Of a DNA stretch of 64,000 bases, positions 44,754 to 54,718 are shown one piece after another. The first letter of the stretch is position 1; the number at the start of each line of letters is the position of its first letter. This stretch comes from Anodontia alba. Lineage: Eukaryota > Mollusca > Bivalvia > Lucinida > Lucinidae. The position numbers and the translations under genes are program-made. The stretch spans positions 25,297,543 through 25,361,542 of the forward strand of contig OZ024828.1 of the NCBI GenBank assembly GCA_964016985.1, in the 5' to 3' direction. The notes under the pieces were generated by a model. That model was not told where the DNA came from and made no database searches. It was given only the letters and a program-made list of their open reading frames with translations.

Positions 44754-44984
44754 AGCTATTGGAAGGATTTTGTAGGGACTGAAAAAAGAATTCGAATCAT
44801 CCACGGTAAACGAGCCATCCGGGTTCGAGCCATTGAGGTTATACTTCATTATTGATTTTTAGAAAGCTCAGAATTACATTGTGAGAAGAATTTTGAGTTT
44901 GTAAAGTAAGTCTTCATGAAACTAAGATCCCAACAGACCCTTTTCAATCGGTTTTCTAGTCAATGCTGTATATATATATATATG

Positions 44985-45980
44985 AAAATACCCAGAAAAT
45001 GCCAATATTGCAAAGCACAGCCATCTGGCGGCACCGAAAAAGGAATAAATGAGAATCAAACAATGAAAAACCAAATGCCACACAGAAAAGAATAAAGGAA
45101 CCGCCTAGGAACGGGCATTAGATTACCTGTACTGGGAGTCTTCAATCAATTTTACTCGAGCGAAACCTACCCCTTAATTTTGATTTAGCTCTAAATTACA
45201 AACATATTTGCAGTCTACCGCATCAGTGAAACATCACAGTGAAACACACATAATCAGAAATGCCGATGAAACAAAGCAAATGGTTCAGTGGCAGTGCGAA
45301 GCTAGAACACAAGAAAACCGCAAACTGGATCAATTTGCCCGACCACAGACATTCATAGTCATGCGCCAACCGTCTTGCAGAAATGTTTTAAAACCAACAT
45401 TTGGACATTAATTCAAATATATTGAAAATTTTACAACCAAAAAATGAAAATTTTCAGATAATTTTTTTTTTTATATTTTTCATATTTCTGCTCAAAACAT
45501 AGATTGTGGTACTCGTTAGAACCGCCTCGCCGAGGCGGTTCTAATGAGTACCCACAATCTATGTTTTTGAGCAGAAATAGGAAAAATAATGTTTACCCCT
45601 GTAAACCCCAGTTTTACTATATAAAAGTGGGGTTTGAGGGGTTCAAAATTATATAGGTATGTTTTCGTAATGTTCAGTGAAAACGCTTCACGATGTTTAT
45701 GTTATCGATATCCTTATTTTTTTAGCGTTGCTGTTATTACGGCCTTTAAAATAGTTCATATGACATAGCATGTAGAAAGTCACCACCTTAACATGGAATT
45801 TTGCTGTGTTTGAATCAATCAAAATAATTTCATTTCGTTTATGATATTTTTTATCATTTAAATCCAGAAATGGAGCTTCGATATCAGACGAATTTGCTTT
45901 ATTAAGCTAAAGTACTCTGAAAAAATATCAACTAGTAGTTTAAAATATATATTAAAAATATTTAGCAAAGTATTTAGCAT
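44985..45980 (-). pseudogene. Penelope-like element P7, interrupted by a PalA MITE
   Basis: The 3' UTR (44985-45405) has AACCGCCTAGGAACGGGCAT-type and TCAGTGGCAGTGCGAAGC landmarks. After PalA copy 12 the coding remnant resumes at 45673 (inverse of the KHRE-type block before ISQL) and runs weakly to about 45980 (TCAGACGAATTTGCTTTATT). Heavily decayed. Confidence 0.6.
45406..45672 (-). mobile_element. PalA MITE copy 12, inside P7
   Basis: The left end has lost CGAAAACACGCCT after CATTA; the right end GTTTTCGTAATG is intact. Central palindrome near perfect. Confidence 0.83.
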
Positions 45981-46002
45981 TTTATATTAAGATAAGATAT
46001 CA

Positions 46003-46250
46003 AGAAATTGCCACAATCACGAAGCAAACCTTCCCGAAGTTTCAAAATACACAAAGATGGAAAAAAAAAAGAGTGACAAATTAACACCGCATATGAACCA
46101 CTGGCTCATGAACAAAGAAAGAACTCATTAGAGAGGTCAATAGAAAATCTACTTAGGAACTTAAACCAGATTTAGTCGCGCGAATCCTCGCTTTTAATTC
46201 TAATGCAAGTCTATGAGACATTTAATTGCTAAGGCACCTAATCAAACTTC
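46003..46250 (-). repeat. Penelope-like 3'-UTR fragment
   Basis: AAATTGCCACAATCACGAAG, then AGAGAGGTCAATAGAAAATC and TTTAGTCGCGCGAATCC; a decayed member. Confidence 0.5.
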
Positions 46251-46824
46251 CATATCCGCAAGAAAAAAATATGTTCGAAGGCGGTTCTCACACAGCCCAT
46301 AATTATAAGGCTTGACTCGCTTTTTTACATCGTTTAAACAATTCCATGTAAAACCAATGTGTTGGCGTGGCAATCACAGAAACAGTAGATAGACACAAAA
46401 TACAACCTGCTATAAGACAACAATCTAAGGAGAATTAATACCAAGCGAAACGCAGAATTAAGTTTCAAAATGTTTCAAAATGCAATTATAACTTTCATTT
46501 GTTTGTAAGTTTGTAAGGTAACTGTCTTATAATTATGATATATTATATACAACTTATATAATTAATATAATTAATGAGCTATACGAAAAAAAAAACAAAA
46601 AAAAAAAAAAACAGAAACTCAAAAATAAAAAAAAAAACAAAAGAAAAAACGTCATTTTGTCATATATTCAAGGCTCAACGTAAGGTCTTTTGCGTACGCC
46701 CATATAACCTTCAGTATCCACTGTAAGCGAGCATTGTAGGTCATTTGCAGACTGATAAAACGCAACTGGTCTGGGCTTTCGTTGAATGCGAGGGTCTATT
46801 TTCTTTTTCTACACATCACTTGTA
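46251..46824. other. no gene; A-rich run 46585-46650
   Basis: Unassigned, with an interrupted A-rich low-complexity run. Confidence 0.5.
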
Positions 46825-47115
46825 CATTACGAAAACACGCCTATTCAAATATATTGAAAACTTTACAACCAAAAAAAGGAAATTTTTCAGATAAAAAATT
46901 CTGATATTTTTCACATTTCTGCCCAAAACATAGATTGTGTGTAGTCGTTAGAACCACCTCACCGAGGCGGTTCTAACGAGTACACACAATCTATGTTTTT
47001 GAGCAGAAATAGGAAAAATAATGTATACCCCTGTAAACCCCAGTTTTACTTTATAAAAGTAGGGTTTAAGTGGGGTTGAAGGGGGTCAAAATTATATAGG
47101 CGTATTTTCGTAATG
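46825..47115 (-). mobile_element. PalA MITE copy 13
   Basis: CATTACGAAAACACGCC to CGTATTTTCGTAATG. A small duplication of the GGGTTTAAG segment occurs near the right end (GGGTTTAAGTGGGGTTGAAG, 47062-47081). Confidence 0.87.
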
Positions 47116-47407
47116 CCTTTATGTCATTGTGTCACTAATAAATCGTGCATCCCTAAACTGTCGTGGAATGAACAATTTGTACTAGCTGCTACATTATATA
47201 ATGGCTTTTCGTTTTAAACAAATCAATTTAGAGACTCCTTGAATTATTTTTCCAATTTATTTTTGTCACACATGACAATTTCGCTTTTATGGAAAACGGC
47301 TTATGCTTCTTACGCGAAATAGTTGACACAGTAAAGATTAAGAGACTGCGAATTCTGGTTTGATCATTTAATATATAATTTATGCTGTCCCAACATGCTG
47401 GAGTATT

Positions 47408-47739
47408 CATTACAAAAACACGCCTGTTCAAATATATTGAAAATTTCACCACCAAAAACTGAAAAATTTTAGATAAAAATTCTGATATTTTTCATACTTC
47501 TGCTCAAAATATAGATTGTGGGTACTCGTAGGAACCGCCTTACCGAGGCGGTTCTAACGAGTACCATAGATTGTGATACTTATAAGAACCGCCTCGCTGA
47601 GGCGGTTCTAACGAGTACACACAATCTATGTTTCTGAACATAAATAAGAAAAATAATGTATACCCCTGTAAACCCCAGTTTTACTTTATAAAAGTAGGGT
47701 TTAAGGGCGTCAAAATTATATAGGTATGTTTTCATGATG
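47408..47739 (-). mobile_element. PalA MITE copy 14 with doubled central palindrome
   Basis: CATTACAAAAACACGCC to ATGTTTTCATGATG. Two head-to-tail copies of the core palindrome occur (47513-47563 and 47564-47632), the first with worn left arm. Unique among the copies here. Confidence 0.87.
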
Positions 47740-47785
47740 GCAAGATTAGAAAAGTCTGGTAAAACTTTGAAATTGCTCTGGATTA

Positions 47786-48061
47786 TTAACTACTATCGTT
47801 ACAGGTCGTTTTCTTTAAGCCAGCCTTACATTGAAAAGGCACACTGTATTCGTAACCTCTATTTCCGTCAGTGAAGGAGAATGACATTAATACCGGTTTC
47901 CCTGGCGGTTTCCCTTCAAATGATGGGAAAAGCGAAAAACAATTCGTGTATCTTATCATACATTTGTACATATGGATGTTAAACCCAGGAACTTTCTTTA
48001 TATCTGGCAAATTTCGAAATGCAGTTGAAACACCACCGGCATTATATAGGTTACTTAACAT
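47786..48061 (-). CDS. open frame of 91 codons, possible exon or remnant
   Basis: Minus-strand ATG-to-stop frame in the 430-bp gap between two PalA MITEs. The predicted protein (starts MLSNLYNAGGVSTAFRNL, contains EGKPPGKPVLMSFSFTD) has balanced composition without low-complexity runs, unlike most frames in this window. I recognise no domain. A GT follows the ACGACCT near 47805 but splice sites are not convincing. It could be a chance frame or an unidentified repeat. Confidence 0.2.
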   Translation of the reverse strand: MLSNLYNAGGVSTAFRNLPDIKKVPGFNIHMYKCMIRYTNCFSLFPSFEGKPPGKPVLMSFSFTDGNRGYEYSVPFQCKAGLKKTTCNDSS

Positions 48062-48166
48062 TTAAACTTCGGCTATGCTTGAAGACTGATTTTCCCTTCG
48101 TCCATAATGCATTCCATTGACGCCGCGTCAGGAGAAGGCGCTTTGTGGTTACCGTTAAGAGTTCCG

Positions 48167-48418
48167 CATCACGAAACTATGCCTATATAATATTGACCCC
48201 CTTAAACCCCATTGTATATGGTAAAACGGGTTTACAGGGGTATACATTATTTTTTTCTTATTTCTTAAAAACATAGATTGGAGGTATTCGTTAGAACCGC
48301 CTCGTTCTAACGAGTACCCACAAATCTATTTTTTAACAGAAATATGAAAAATATCAGATTTTTTTTTGGGGGGGGGAAAATTTTCAGTTTTTGGAGGTGA
48401 AATTTTGTTTACGTGATG
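48167..48418 (+). mobile_element. PalA MITE copy 15, internally deleted
   Basis: CATCACGAAACTATGCC at left, ACGTGATG at right with the adjacent GGCGTG block deleted. The palindrome is collapsed (AACCGCCTCGTTCTAACG), and a run of nine G replaces the ATCTG segment at 48368-48376. Confidence 0.8.
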
Positions 48419-48452
48419 GGATCAGCCAGCAAAATCATAAAATCTTAGAACA

Positions 48453-48697
48453 GGGCCCAGTTGTTTAAAGCGTCGTTAGCTTAACGGGCTCGTTAAGGGT
48501 CATTTCGTTAACCGTTTTAACGGATTCAATATACAATATTCTGATATTTTTTTGCTGAAAAAATGTGAGTAGCTTTTGCACTGCAAAAGCTACTCACATT
48601 TTTTCAGCAAAAAATTTCAACATATTTATGTATCACTCGATGTAAATTTTAACGAATCGTTAACTAACGAAGTCGTTAGCTTTGAACAACTGGGCCC
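48453..48697. mobile_element. MITE I, copy 2
   Basis: GGGCCCAGTTGTTTAAAGC to GCTTTGAACAACTGGGCCC. The inner palindrome pairs AATGTGAGTAGCTTTTGCA with TGCAAAAGCTACTCACATT. Inverse orientation to copy 1. Confidence 0.87.
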
Positions 48698-48754
48698 AGG
48701 TCTTTGCGATATCGATATACCATTATATTCTGCAATACACAATGATTCTGAAAG

Positions 48755-48890
48755 CAATCACTGAAGGCCCAACTCAGACTGCGCGGATGTGCATGCTGAT
48801 ATCAGCCTTCACTGTTCGCAGCTCTGAGGACCGTATATGTCCTAAAGGCACATTTTCGTATTGTGTGGCTCATTGTGTTTTGCAATATTA
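48755..48890. repeat. E-type hairpin fragment
   Basis: CACTGAAGGCCCAACTCAGA against GATATCAGCCTTCACTG. Confidence 0.5.
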
Positions 48891-48910
48891 AAGGAACAAC
48901 ATTATTTGAG

Positions 48911-49139
48911 AATAATTGAGCCAGCGCACGATAAAACCTACAATAAGACCTGTGTGACCAGCAAAGACTCCATTCAGCCTGTACAGCAAACCAAGTACGG
49001 CAGCAATTCTCGTTAATACCTCTTTGAATAACCCGGAGGCGATAATTCTGATCAGACTGCAATAATGCGCAGGCTGATCTGAGTTCGCTGGTCGCACACT
49101 TGTTATTGTAGGTTTAGTCGTGCGCTGGCTCAATTATTA
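48911..49139. mobile_element. MITE family E2, copy 2
   Basis: AATAATTGAGCCAGCGCACG and its exact inverse CGTGCGCTGGCTCAATTATT form the ends. Inside are CCTACAATAAGACCTGTGTG and the inverse. The second inner hairpin is partly lost. Confidence 0.82.
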
Positions 49140-49589
49140 CATGGCCGAAATAGAGAAGACCCCGATCGTCCCATTAAGGCATATTTTACTCGGTCCGGTC
49201 ACGGCCTTCTCTGTTCTTTATTTTTTTCCACTGTATCCAACAATACTTATGTGAGTAAACATGCTGACCAGAATTATCGCTTTTTGGATAGGCGATAAGG
49301 GTTATTTTCTCGTGAAACTGCTTATATTATAGTCAAACGCAATAAACCATCCTTGTTTGCTTAACCTAATAGAATAGGAGCCAACATAGAATCTGTTTGA
49401 GGTGTGTTTGTCAATGGGCTCTTCTAAGGTTAACGTGATTTAAAATCAAATTTGAAAAAGTAGCTCTCGCTACAAATCTTGATGCGCATGTCACAACTTT
49501 TAGCTACTAATTAAACTCTTATAGTATAGACAGCTTCCAGCTATTGTTAAGCATGTTTGATTCTTAGTTCTAAACTTTTAACTGCTTAA
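49140..49589. other. no gene recognised
   Basis: Unassigned. Confidence 0.5.
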
Positions 49590-50245
49590 CGTCTTAAACA
49601 AGGGTACCGTTATCATAAAATACGTAAAACATTTTGAATTAATGTCCAACTGTATAACGGTGGTTTGGAAACACTTCTGCAAATAGGTCTGTCCTAACAT
49701 GAATTTTATTTATCAGTTAGTCAGTGAATATAGATAGAGAAATTTTGACAAAACGGATATTTCGGAACAATTTTAAGAAAGACTGTCATTCGACTGTCAC
49801 TTATAAAAAAAATCACAAGTTTACAACACGGATATTCTGCGGCAAGCTGCATGCATGATTGTCATTCCAATTATGGTTGATAACTTTGCTTCCCTCTTTA
49901 ATTGCATGGCGGTGGGTCGGTCCTTAGAATAAATGGCGGTTCACTTCTCAATCTGTTTCAGATGGTTGACTCCTGATTATCAATCTCTGGTCGTGCCCTT
50001 CGTGGTCTTGTTTTTGGTGTTCCAGTGTTCTGGCTTCAGATCGCCATCGAGCCCTTTGCTTTGTTTTATTATGTGTTTCAATGCGATGTTTTACAGATGA
50101 GGTATATGACCCATATGCCGACGGAACATATAATTGTAATTTGGAGCTGCATCAGTATTTAGGGTACTTCTGGGTATTACTTCTGAGTATCTTCACTTAA
50201 AATTGTCCAACGTGTCAGCTCTCTCAGTCAGGGACAAGAATAGCC
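49590..50245 (+). pseudogene. Penelope-like element P9, C-terminus and 3' UTR
   Basis: Plus-strand remnant ending RQAACMIVIPIMVDNFASLF, then NCMAVGRS and a stop (49843-49925), followed by 3' UTR with TGACTCCTGATTATCAATC and TTTTTGGTGTTCCAGTGTTC. The upstream part has frameshifts. Confidence 0.65.
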
Positions 50246-50283
50246 TCTCATTCCATGTCATGATCCACACTTGGTTTCGTTTT

Positions 50284-50549
50284 ATCACAAAAACTTGCCT
50301 ATATACGTTTGACCCCCTTAACCCCAATTTTTATATAGTAGGGGTATACATTATTTTTCTTATTTCTGCTAAAAAAAAAACCCATAGATTGTGGTACTCG
50401 TTGGAACCGCCTCGTCGAGGCGGTTCCAACGAGTACCCACAATCTATGTTTTGAGCAGAAATTTGAAAAATATCCGATTTTTTTTTCTTAAAATTTTCAT
50501 TTTTTGTGGTAAAATTTTCAATATATTTGAATAGGATGTTTTCGAAATG
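50284..50549 (+). mobile_element. PalA MITE copy 16
   Basis: ATCACAAAAACTTGCC to GATGTTTTCGAAATG. The AACTGGGGTTTAC arm of the first hairpin is deleted; the central palindrome is near perfect. Confidence 0.82.
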
Positions 50550-51540
50550 CAATAAGTTTTCCTTTAACGTATTTCTTTATCCTTAGTCATACAATCACTC
50601 TTTGTTTTTTGTTGTTGTTTTTTTTTGATAATTATTATTGTTATTATTTATTTTTTTCTACCATGGCGCCTTTGTCCTCTATATAGAGTTGTGATACGGT
50701 ACTCGAGATTGCAGATCATCCTACAATTGTTTTAGGGAACTTGTTTTATACTCCCTTCAATAGCTTCCTCAGCAAGCATTTTATCATAATGAGTTTTTCA
50801 TTGATACCCCTGGGTCGTCTTTTTTGTATACAAATGCAGCTTTGTAACGTCATTGTTTGATCAGATTTTAACAAAATCATCGTTTGGGGGTAGGATAAAA
50901 TTTTGTTTGATCCGTTTATCTGTAAACATTAGCATAAAGCAAGAGTGTTTAAATGTACAGAACTATTCACTGCCTTTCATGACCAGACTAAAAAAAAAAC
51001 CGAATCTGCTATTTTCGATTCTCTTCCGTGCTACTAACAGAGCCTTCATTTAATACTCGATTTACACGATTAAGACCACTGGTGTTTGTGTGGCGGCCTA
51101 AAACGCATCCCCATACTACACTTGAGTATAGCTTATATTTAATGGTCGTTGGATGCTGGGGGTGTGGTGTTGGGGATGCGTGGGTAATCTATCTCATTTA
51201 AATTTAATTGGAATTAGAATAACGCGCAATATTTTATTATTGTTCAGAAACAGACTCATTAAAACCGAGTCGGCTACTTTCGTTTCTTTGATATGTTTCG
51301 TGTTTCCAAAGAATCTGTCATTTGAAAATATTTCCTTCCATCTGTTACCCATTGGTCTGCCCATCTGTCTGTTTACTCGTTATTTTCCGAGCGCTCTGGA
51401 CCGGTCTTAACCAAACGGGCACAGAATATATGACCATATTTTCTATAATGATTTCAATACTACCGTATTAACCCTAAGTACTCGGATACCTCAGCTCCTT
51501 TCTATACTTATTCTAACATTTGAACAAGTACATTTTTTCG
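50550..51540. other. no gene recognised
   Basis: Unassigned AT-rich sequence. Confidence 0.5.
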
Positions 51541-51571
<31 letters not shown>

Positions 51572-51600
51572 GGCAGGTTTGGTGGAGGGAGGGGGGAGGG
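51541..51600. repeat. (GT)n plus G20 tract, G-quadruplex prone
   Basis: GT repeats run into about 20 consecutive G at 51555-51574, then GGAGGGAGGGGGGAGGG. Confidence 0.9.
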
Positions 51601-51724
51601 ACTTGCGATATGTCCTTGGCTTGGCCTGCTGTGGTTCAGCTATTGGTTTCCACTTACTCTGGCATACAGTAGAATTAGCCATGAGTACTCGTCTTTGTCT
51701 ATCATAGTGATTAATTTGATTTGT

Positions 51725-51935
51725 ATGTTTTCGCTTTGTGTTATTTTGTTCTTGCGTTTTTCAATCCTTTTAGCATTGTGGTTACCTCGCTTGGGGAAGA
51801 GAGAGCTACTCTTAGTGCTTTTCGTGCATTTGTTTGATTTGTGCTTGTTTGGTTTTGTCTGTTTCCTCTTCCTCTTGGTGTCTGGGAAGGGCTGCGACTT
51901 GTGATTGAGGCACTCCCTGGGCTTTTATTGTACCC
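51725..51935 (+). repeat. Penelope-like 3'-UTR-type fragment B4
   Basis: Inverse of copies B1/B2: TTGGGGAAGAGAGAGCTAC, GGTGTCTGGGAAGGGCTGC, GATTGAGGCACTCCCTGGGC. Confidence 0.62.
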
Positions 51936-51978
51936 TTTTTACAACCCGATGTTGTGTCCAAAAATTTCTGGATGAGTG

Positions 51979-52045
51979 ACAAACAGTATAGACCATATTG
52001 AGACGCCGAGCTCTGCGGCATCTCATCAGGGTCTACACTGCTTGG
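51979..52045. repeat. F-family hairpin
   Basis: CAAACAGTATAGACCATATT against CATCAGGGTCTACACTG. Confidence 0.75.
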
Positions 52046-52252
52046 TCAGGCTTTTCTGTCCGAATATTTACAGTATATACGGTAGTGAGTAATTGCACAA
52101 TTGCTATACATTTTCTGTAGATATTTACGTTGGGTTCAACTCATTTATGTCAAGTGGAATCTTCTACATTAACTCTTTGGACCTATCTATTCCAATAGAT
52201 AGGGTATCTGGTCAGTACCATATTTTATAGAAATTCCTGTATTTAATGTAAG

Positions 52253-52310
52253 CAGTGCAGACCAAGATCAGACGCCGCGGTTCCGCGGCGTCTGATCTTG
52301 GTCTGCACTG
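52253..52310. repeat. perfect F-family palindrome, 28-bp arms
   Basis: CAGTGCAGACCAAGATCAGA through CGCCGCGG, then a 2-base TT loop and the exact inverse ending GTCTGCACTG. No mismatch over 56 paired bases. Confidence 0.95.
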
Positions 52311-52595
52311 TTTGCCAATGTCTCTTTTATGGTTAAATGTCCTCTATACAAAGCATGGCTACTGTATTTACCAACATCATTCGGACAAGCAGGCCTGGCC
52401 AAACAGAACAGATGAAGAGCAGGCACCACAAATGGGTTTGCATTGTTTACACTCATTCAGCTGTCAAATTAACGTGTTCAAATGTTACCAAAAAGAAGAT
52501 GATACGAAATTAAGAGGAATCTACCTTCAGTCTTCACATGAACCTGGGCATTCACCGAAATTTTAACAGGGTGTATTTTGAGTAGCCAAGACAAC

Positions 52596-52660
52596 AAGGA
52601 GCTTATCAGACTGCGCAGATGCGCAGGCTGATTTGAGTCTTCTTTGGGCGCACGTAATGC
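52596..52660. repeat. E-type hairpin fragment
   Basis: TTATCAGACTGCGCAGATGC followed by GCAGGCTGATTTGAGTC and GGGCGCACG. Confidence 0.6.
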
Positions 52661-53016
52661 CTCACAGAGTGAGTATGGTCCGTTACAGTTTATATTACGC
52701 TTATTACTGTTGACCGCGCGCTGTGTACGACAAGGTTAATTTGATTAGGAGTGCGTGCCGCTGTATTAAAGAAAAGGATCACAATACGTATTCAATCGTT
52801 GGACATATTGTGCTTTCCCTGGAAACAATTAATTGTCCTAGAGTAACGGGACACTTGACAGATAATCAACTGCTACTTAAGGGACTAGATGCTTTCGGCA
52901 GATAATCTGCCTTTTTAGACAAGGTAAATAACTTTTGTGACTTCCTGTTTGCTTTGAAGTTCACTAAGCCTTCTCTGAAAAAGGATCTACCCCAAACGTA
53001 AAGAATTTACTCCCCG

Positions 53017-53072
53017 TGGTGTGTGTGTGTGTGTGTGGGGGGGGTGGGGGGTGGGGAGCGGGGGGGGGGGGT
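53017..53072. repeat. (GT)n plus G-run tract within a D repeat
   Basis: GT repeats followed by G8, G6 and G11 runs. Flanks (AAAGAATTTACTCCC at left, CCTTTTAGAGTGG at right) are the arms of the D-family hairpin, so the tract has grown in the hairpin loop. Confidence 0.75.
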
Positions 53073-53210
53073 CACATTATTTCCTTTTAGAGTGGAAATC
53101 TTTTTAGAAGGGAGATAAAGACACTTTGGACAGAATTGTTTCCCTTGAAACACAACCGATTTTATTTAATCAATTGTGATGCCATTTGAGATAAGTGCTC
53201 TGATCGCGTA

Positions 53211-53404
53211 CAGTAAAACCTGTGTAAGACAGCCACCTTATAAATTGACCTAAGTGGTTGATGTGGAGAGGTGGTTGTCTTATAAAGGTACATGTCATGT
53301 AATTTTGCTAGCAAAATTACATGACATGTACCTTTATAAGACAGACAACTTTTTCCACATCAACCACTATTTAAAGTCAGTCTCGAAGGCCACAGGTTTT
53401 ACTG
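53211..53404. mobile_element. MITE J, pogo-type ends
   Basis: CAGTAAAACCTGTGTAAGAC at left and CCACAGGTTTTACTG at right, TA on both sides (53209-53210, 53405-53406). The inner palindrome 53276-53342 (TATAAAGGTACATGTCATGT and its inverse around TTGCTAGCAA) is perfect over about 30-bp arms. Confidence 0.88.
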
Positions 53405-53509
53405 TATAAGCAAGCAGACATTGAAGTCTCAGATCTGTCAGGGTATTTACGCCGTATGATCAACGGTCTTGCTGTCCGCTAACATGAGCATGCAATTAAG
53501 TTGAACTGA

Positions 53510-53690
53510 GACACTTTAAGGCAGACAACTCCGCTGAAAGGCACTAAAAGGAGAAAAAGGCTAATGCTTTCTTTCGACAGCAGGCCCATTTTCAGAAAGG
53601 ATGTGGTGTAAAAGAAATCAAGCAGGAAGTATGTCTTTCTTGAATAACAATGGCGGCAAATCTATCAAATGTAGCCAGTTACCTTAAACG
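53510..53690. repeat. dispersed repeat D
   Basis: GGCAGACAACTCCGCTGAAA, ATTTTCAGAAAGGATGTGGT and AATGGCGGCAAATCTATCAA in D order. Confidence 0.6.
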
Positions 53691-53793
53691 ATTGAACAGT
53701 TCAGGGGCGGATCCAGGAGGATTTTTGAGGGGGTGGGGTCGCTTTAAACACATTACTGTACTTACTCTACGTATTCGGACAGACAGGTGTGCG

Positions 53794-53855
53794 TAACAGT
53801 GTAGACCAAAATCTGAAGCCGCAGAACGCGGCGACTAATCAGGGTCTACACTGTC
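53794..53855. repeat. F-family hairpin
   Basis: AACAGTGTAGACCAAAATCT against AATCAGGGTCTACACTGT. Confidence 0.75.
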
Positions 53856-53945
53856 TTCCACTCATTAGCAAGTTCAAACACATTAACAGGTTGTAAATAG
53901 ATTTGTTGAAGAGAAGCATAAGGAAAAGTGCCTCCAATTTATCAG

Positions 53946-53970
53946 TTTTTTTTTTTTTTTTTTTTTTTTT
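53946..53970. repeat. poly-T run
   Basis: 25 consecutive T. Confidence 0.95.
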
Positions 53971-54126
53971 CTAAAAGTTCCCATGAAAATGGAATTTGTG
54001 TCAAAGGGGGGTTAGACTGAATCCCCCGAACCCCTGACAGTTTGCAAAAATCACAAATACTCTATAATTATCGTCAACCAGAAGGAAATTTCTATCTTCC
54101 TTTCAAATAATAAATGTTATATAACA

Positions 54127-54367
54127 TGAGCCAACATACGTCAAAACCTACAATAAAACTTATGTTACCAGCAAAGTCTCAGATCGGCCTATACATCCAC
54201 CCAGTATGGCAAGGTTCTCAAGTATCTTTCTTTGGATACCCTGGGTGCTGTAGAAGGCACATGCGATATGCGAAGACTCTGAACTGACTGCGCGGATGCG
54301 CAGGCTGATATGAGTCTTTGCTGGTGGCACAAGTCTTATTGTAGGAGTTGTCGCGCGCGCTGCCTCA
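54127..54367. mobile_element. MITE family E2, copy 3
   Basis: TGAGCCAACATACGTCAAAA to GTCGCGCGCGCTGCCTCA. Middle landmarks CATCCACCCAGTATGGCAAG and GTGCTGTAGAAGGCACATGC. Confidence 0.78.
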
Positions 54368-54542
54368 TCATGCTAATACATATTTTGCAAGACATTTGTT
54401 ATTTTCGGAAACACTTAATACATAATTCGCCATTAAACAGCCTTTTTTTAAACAAAGCAGAAATGATTTGTACTATTTTAGGAGTAATCGTTACGCTCGA
54501 ACCATTATAGGATTATTGCTTAGCGCCCGAAATATGGACCTT

Positions 54543-54598
54543 TGCAAACAGTAAAGAATCAGATCAGACACCAGAGATTAGGGACTGCACTGTTTGCA
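54543..54598. repeat. F-family hairpin, worn
   Basis: GCAAACAGTAAAGAATCAGA against GACTGCACTGTTTGC. Confidence 0.65.
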
Positions 54599-54718
54599 GC
54601 AGTGTTTAGACACATCAACAGATGAATATTTCAATACAAGTATGGTATACATATAAGACAGATTTTCAGCAAAAAAAAAAAAACCTACAAACTTTTTACT
54701 GTCTTCCTACTACCTGTT

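Larger units (their letters stand above)
40582..44840. mobile_element. PalH MITE split by a LINE
   Basis: Left part 40582-40843 begins CAGTCGAACCTCAATGGCTC after TA. It includes the core palindrome (GTGTACTCATTAGAATCGTC against GGCGATTCTAATGAGTAC, 40739-40789). The right part 44740-44840 ends GGGTTCGAGCCATTGAGG, the inverse of the left end. The uninterrupted copy at 25.09 kb confirms the two parts were contiguous. Confidence 0.85.
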
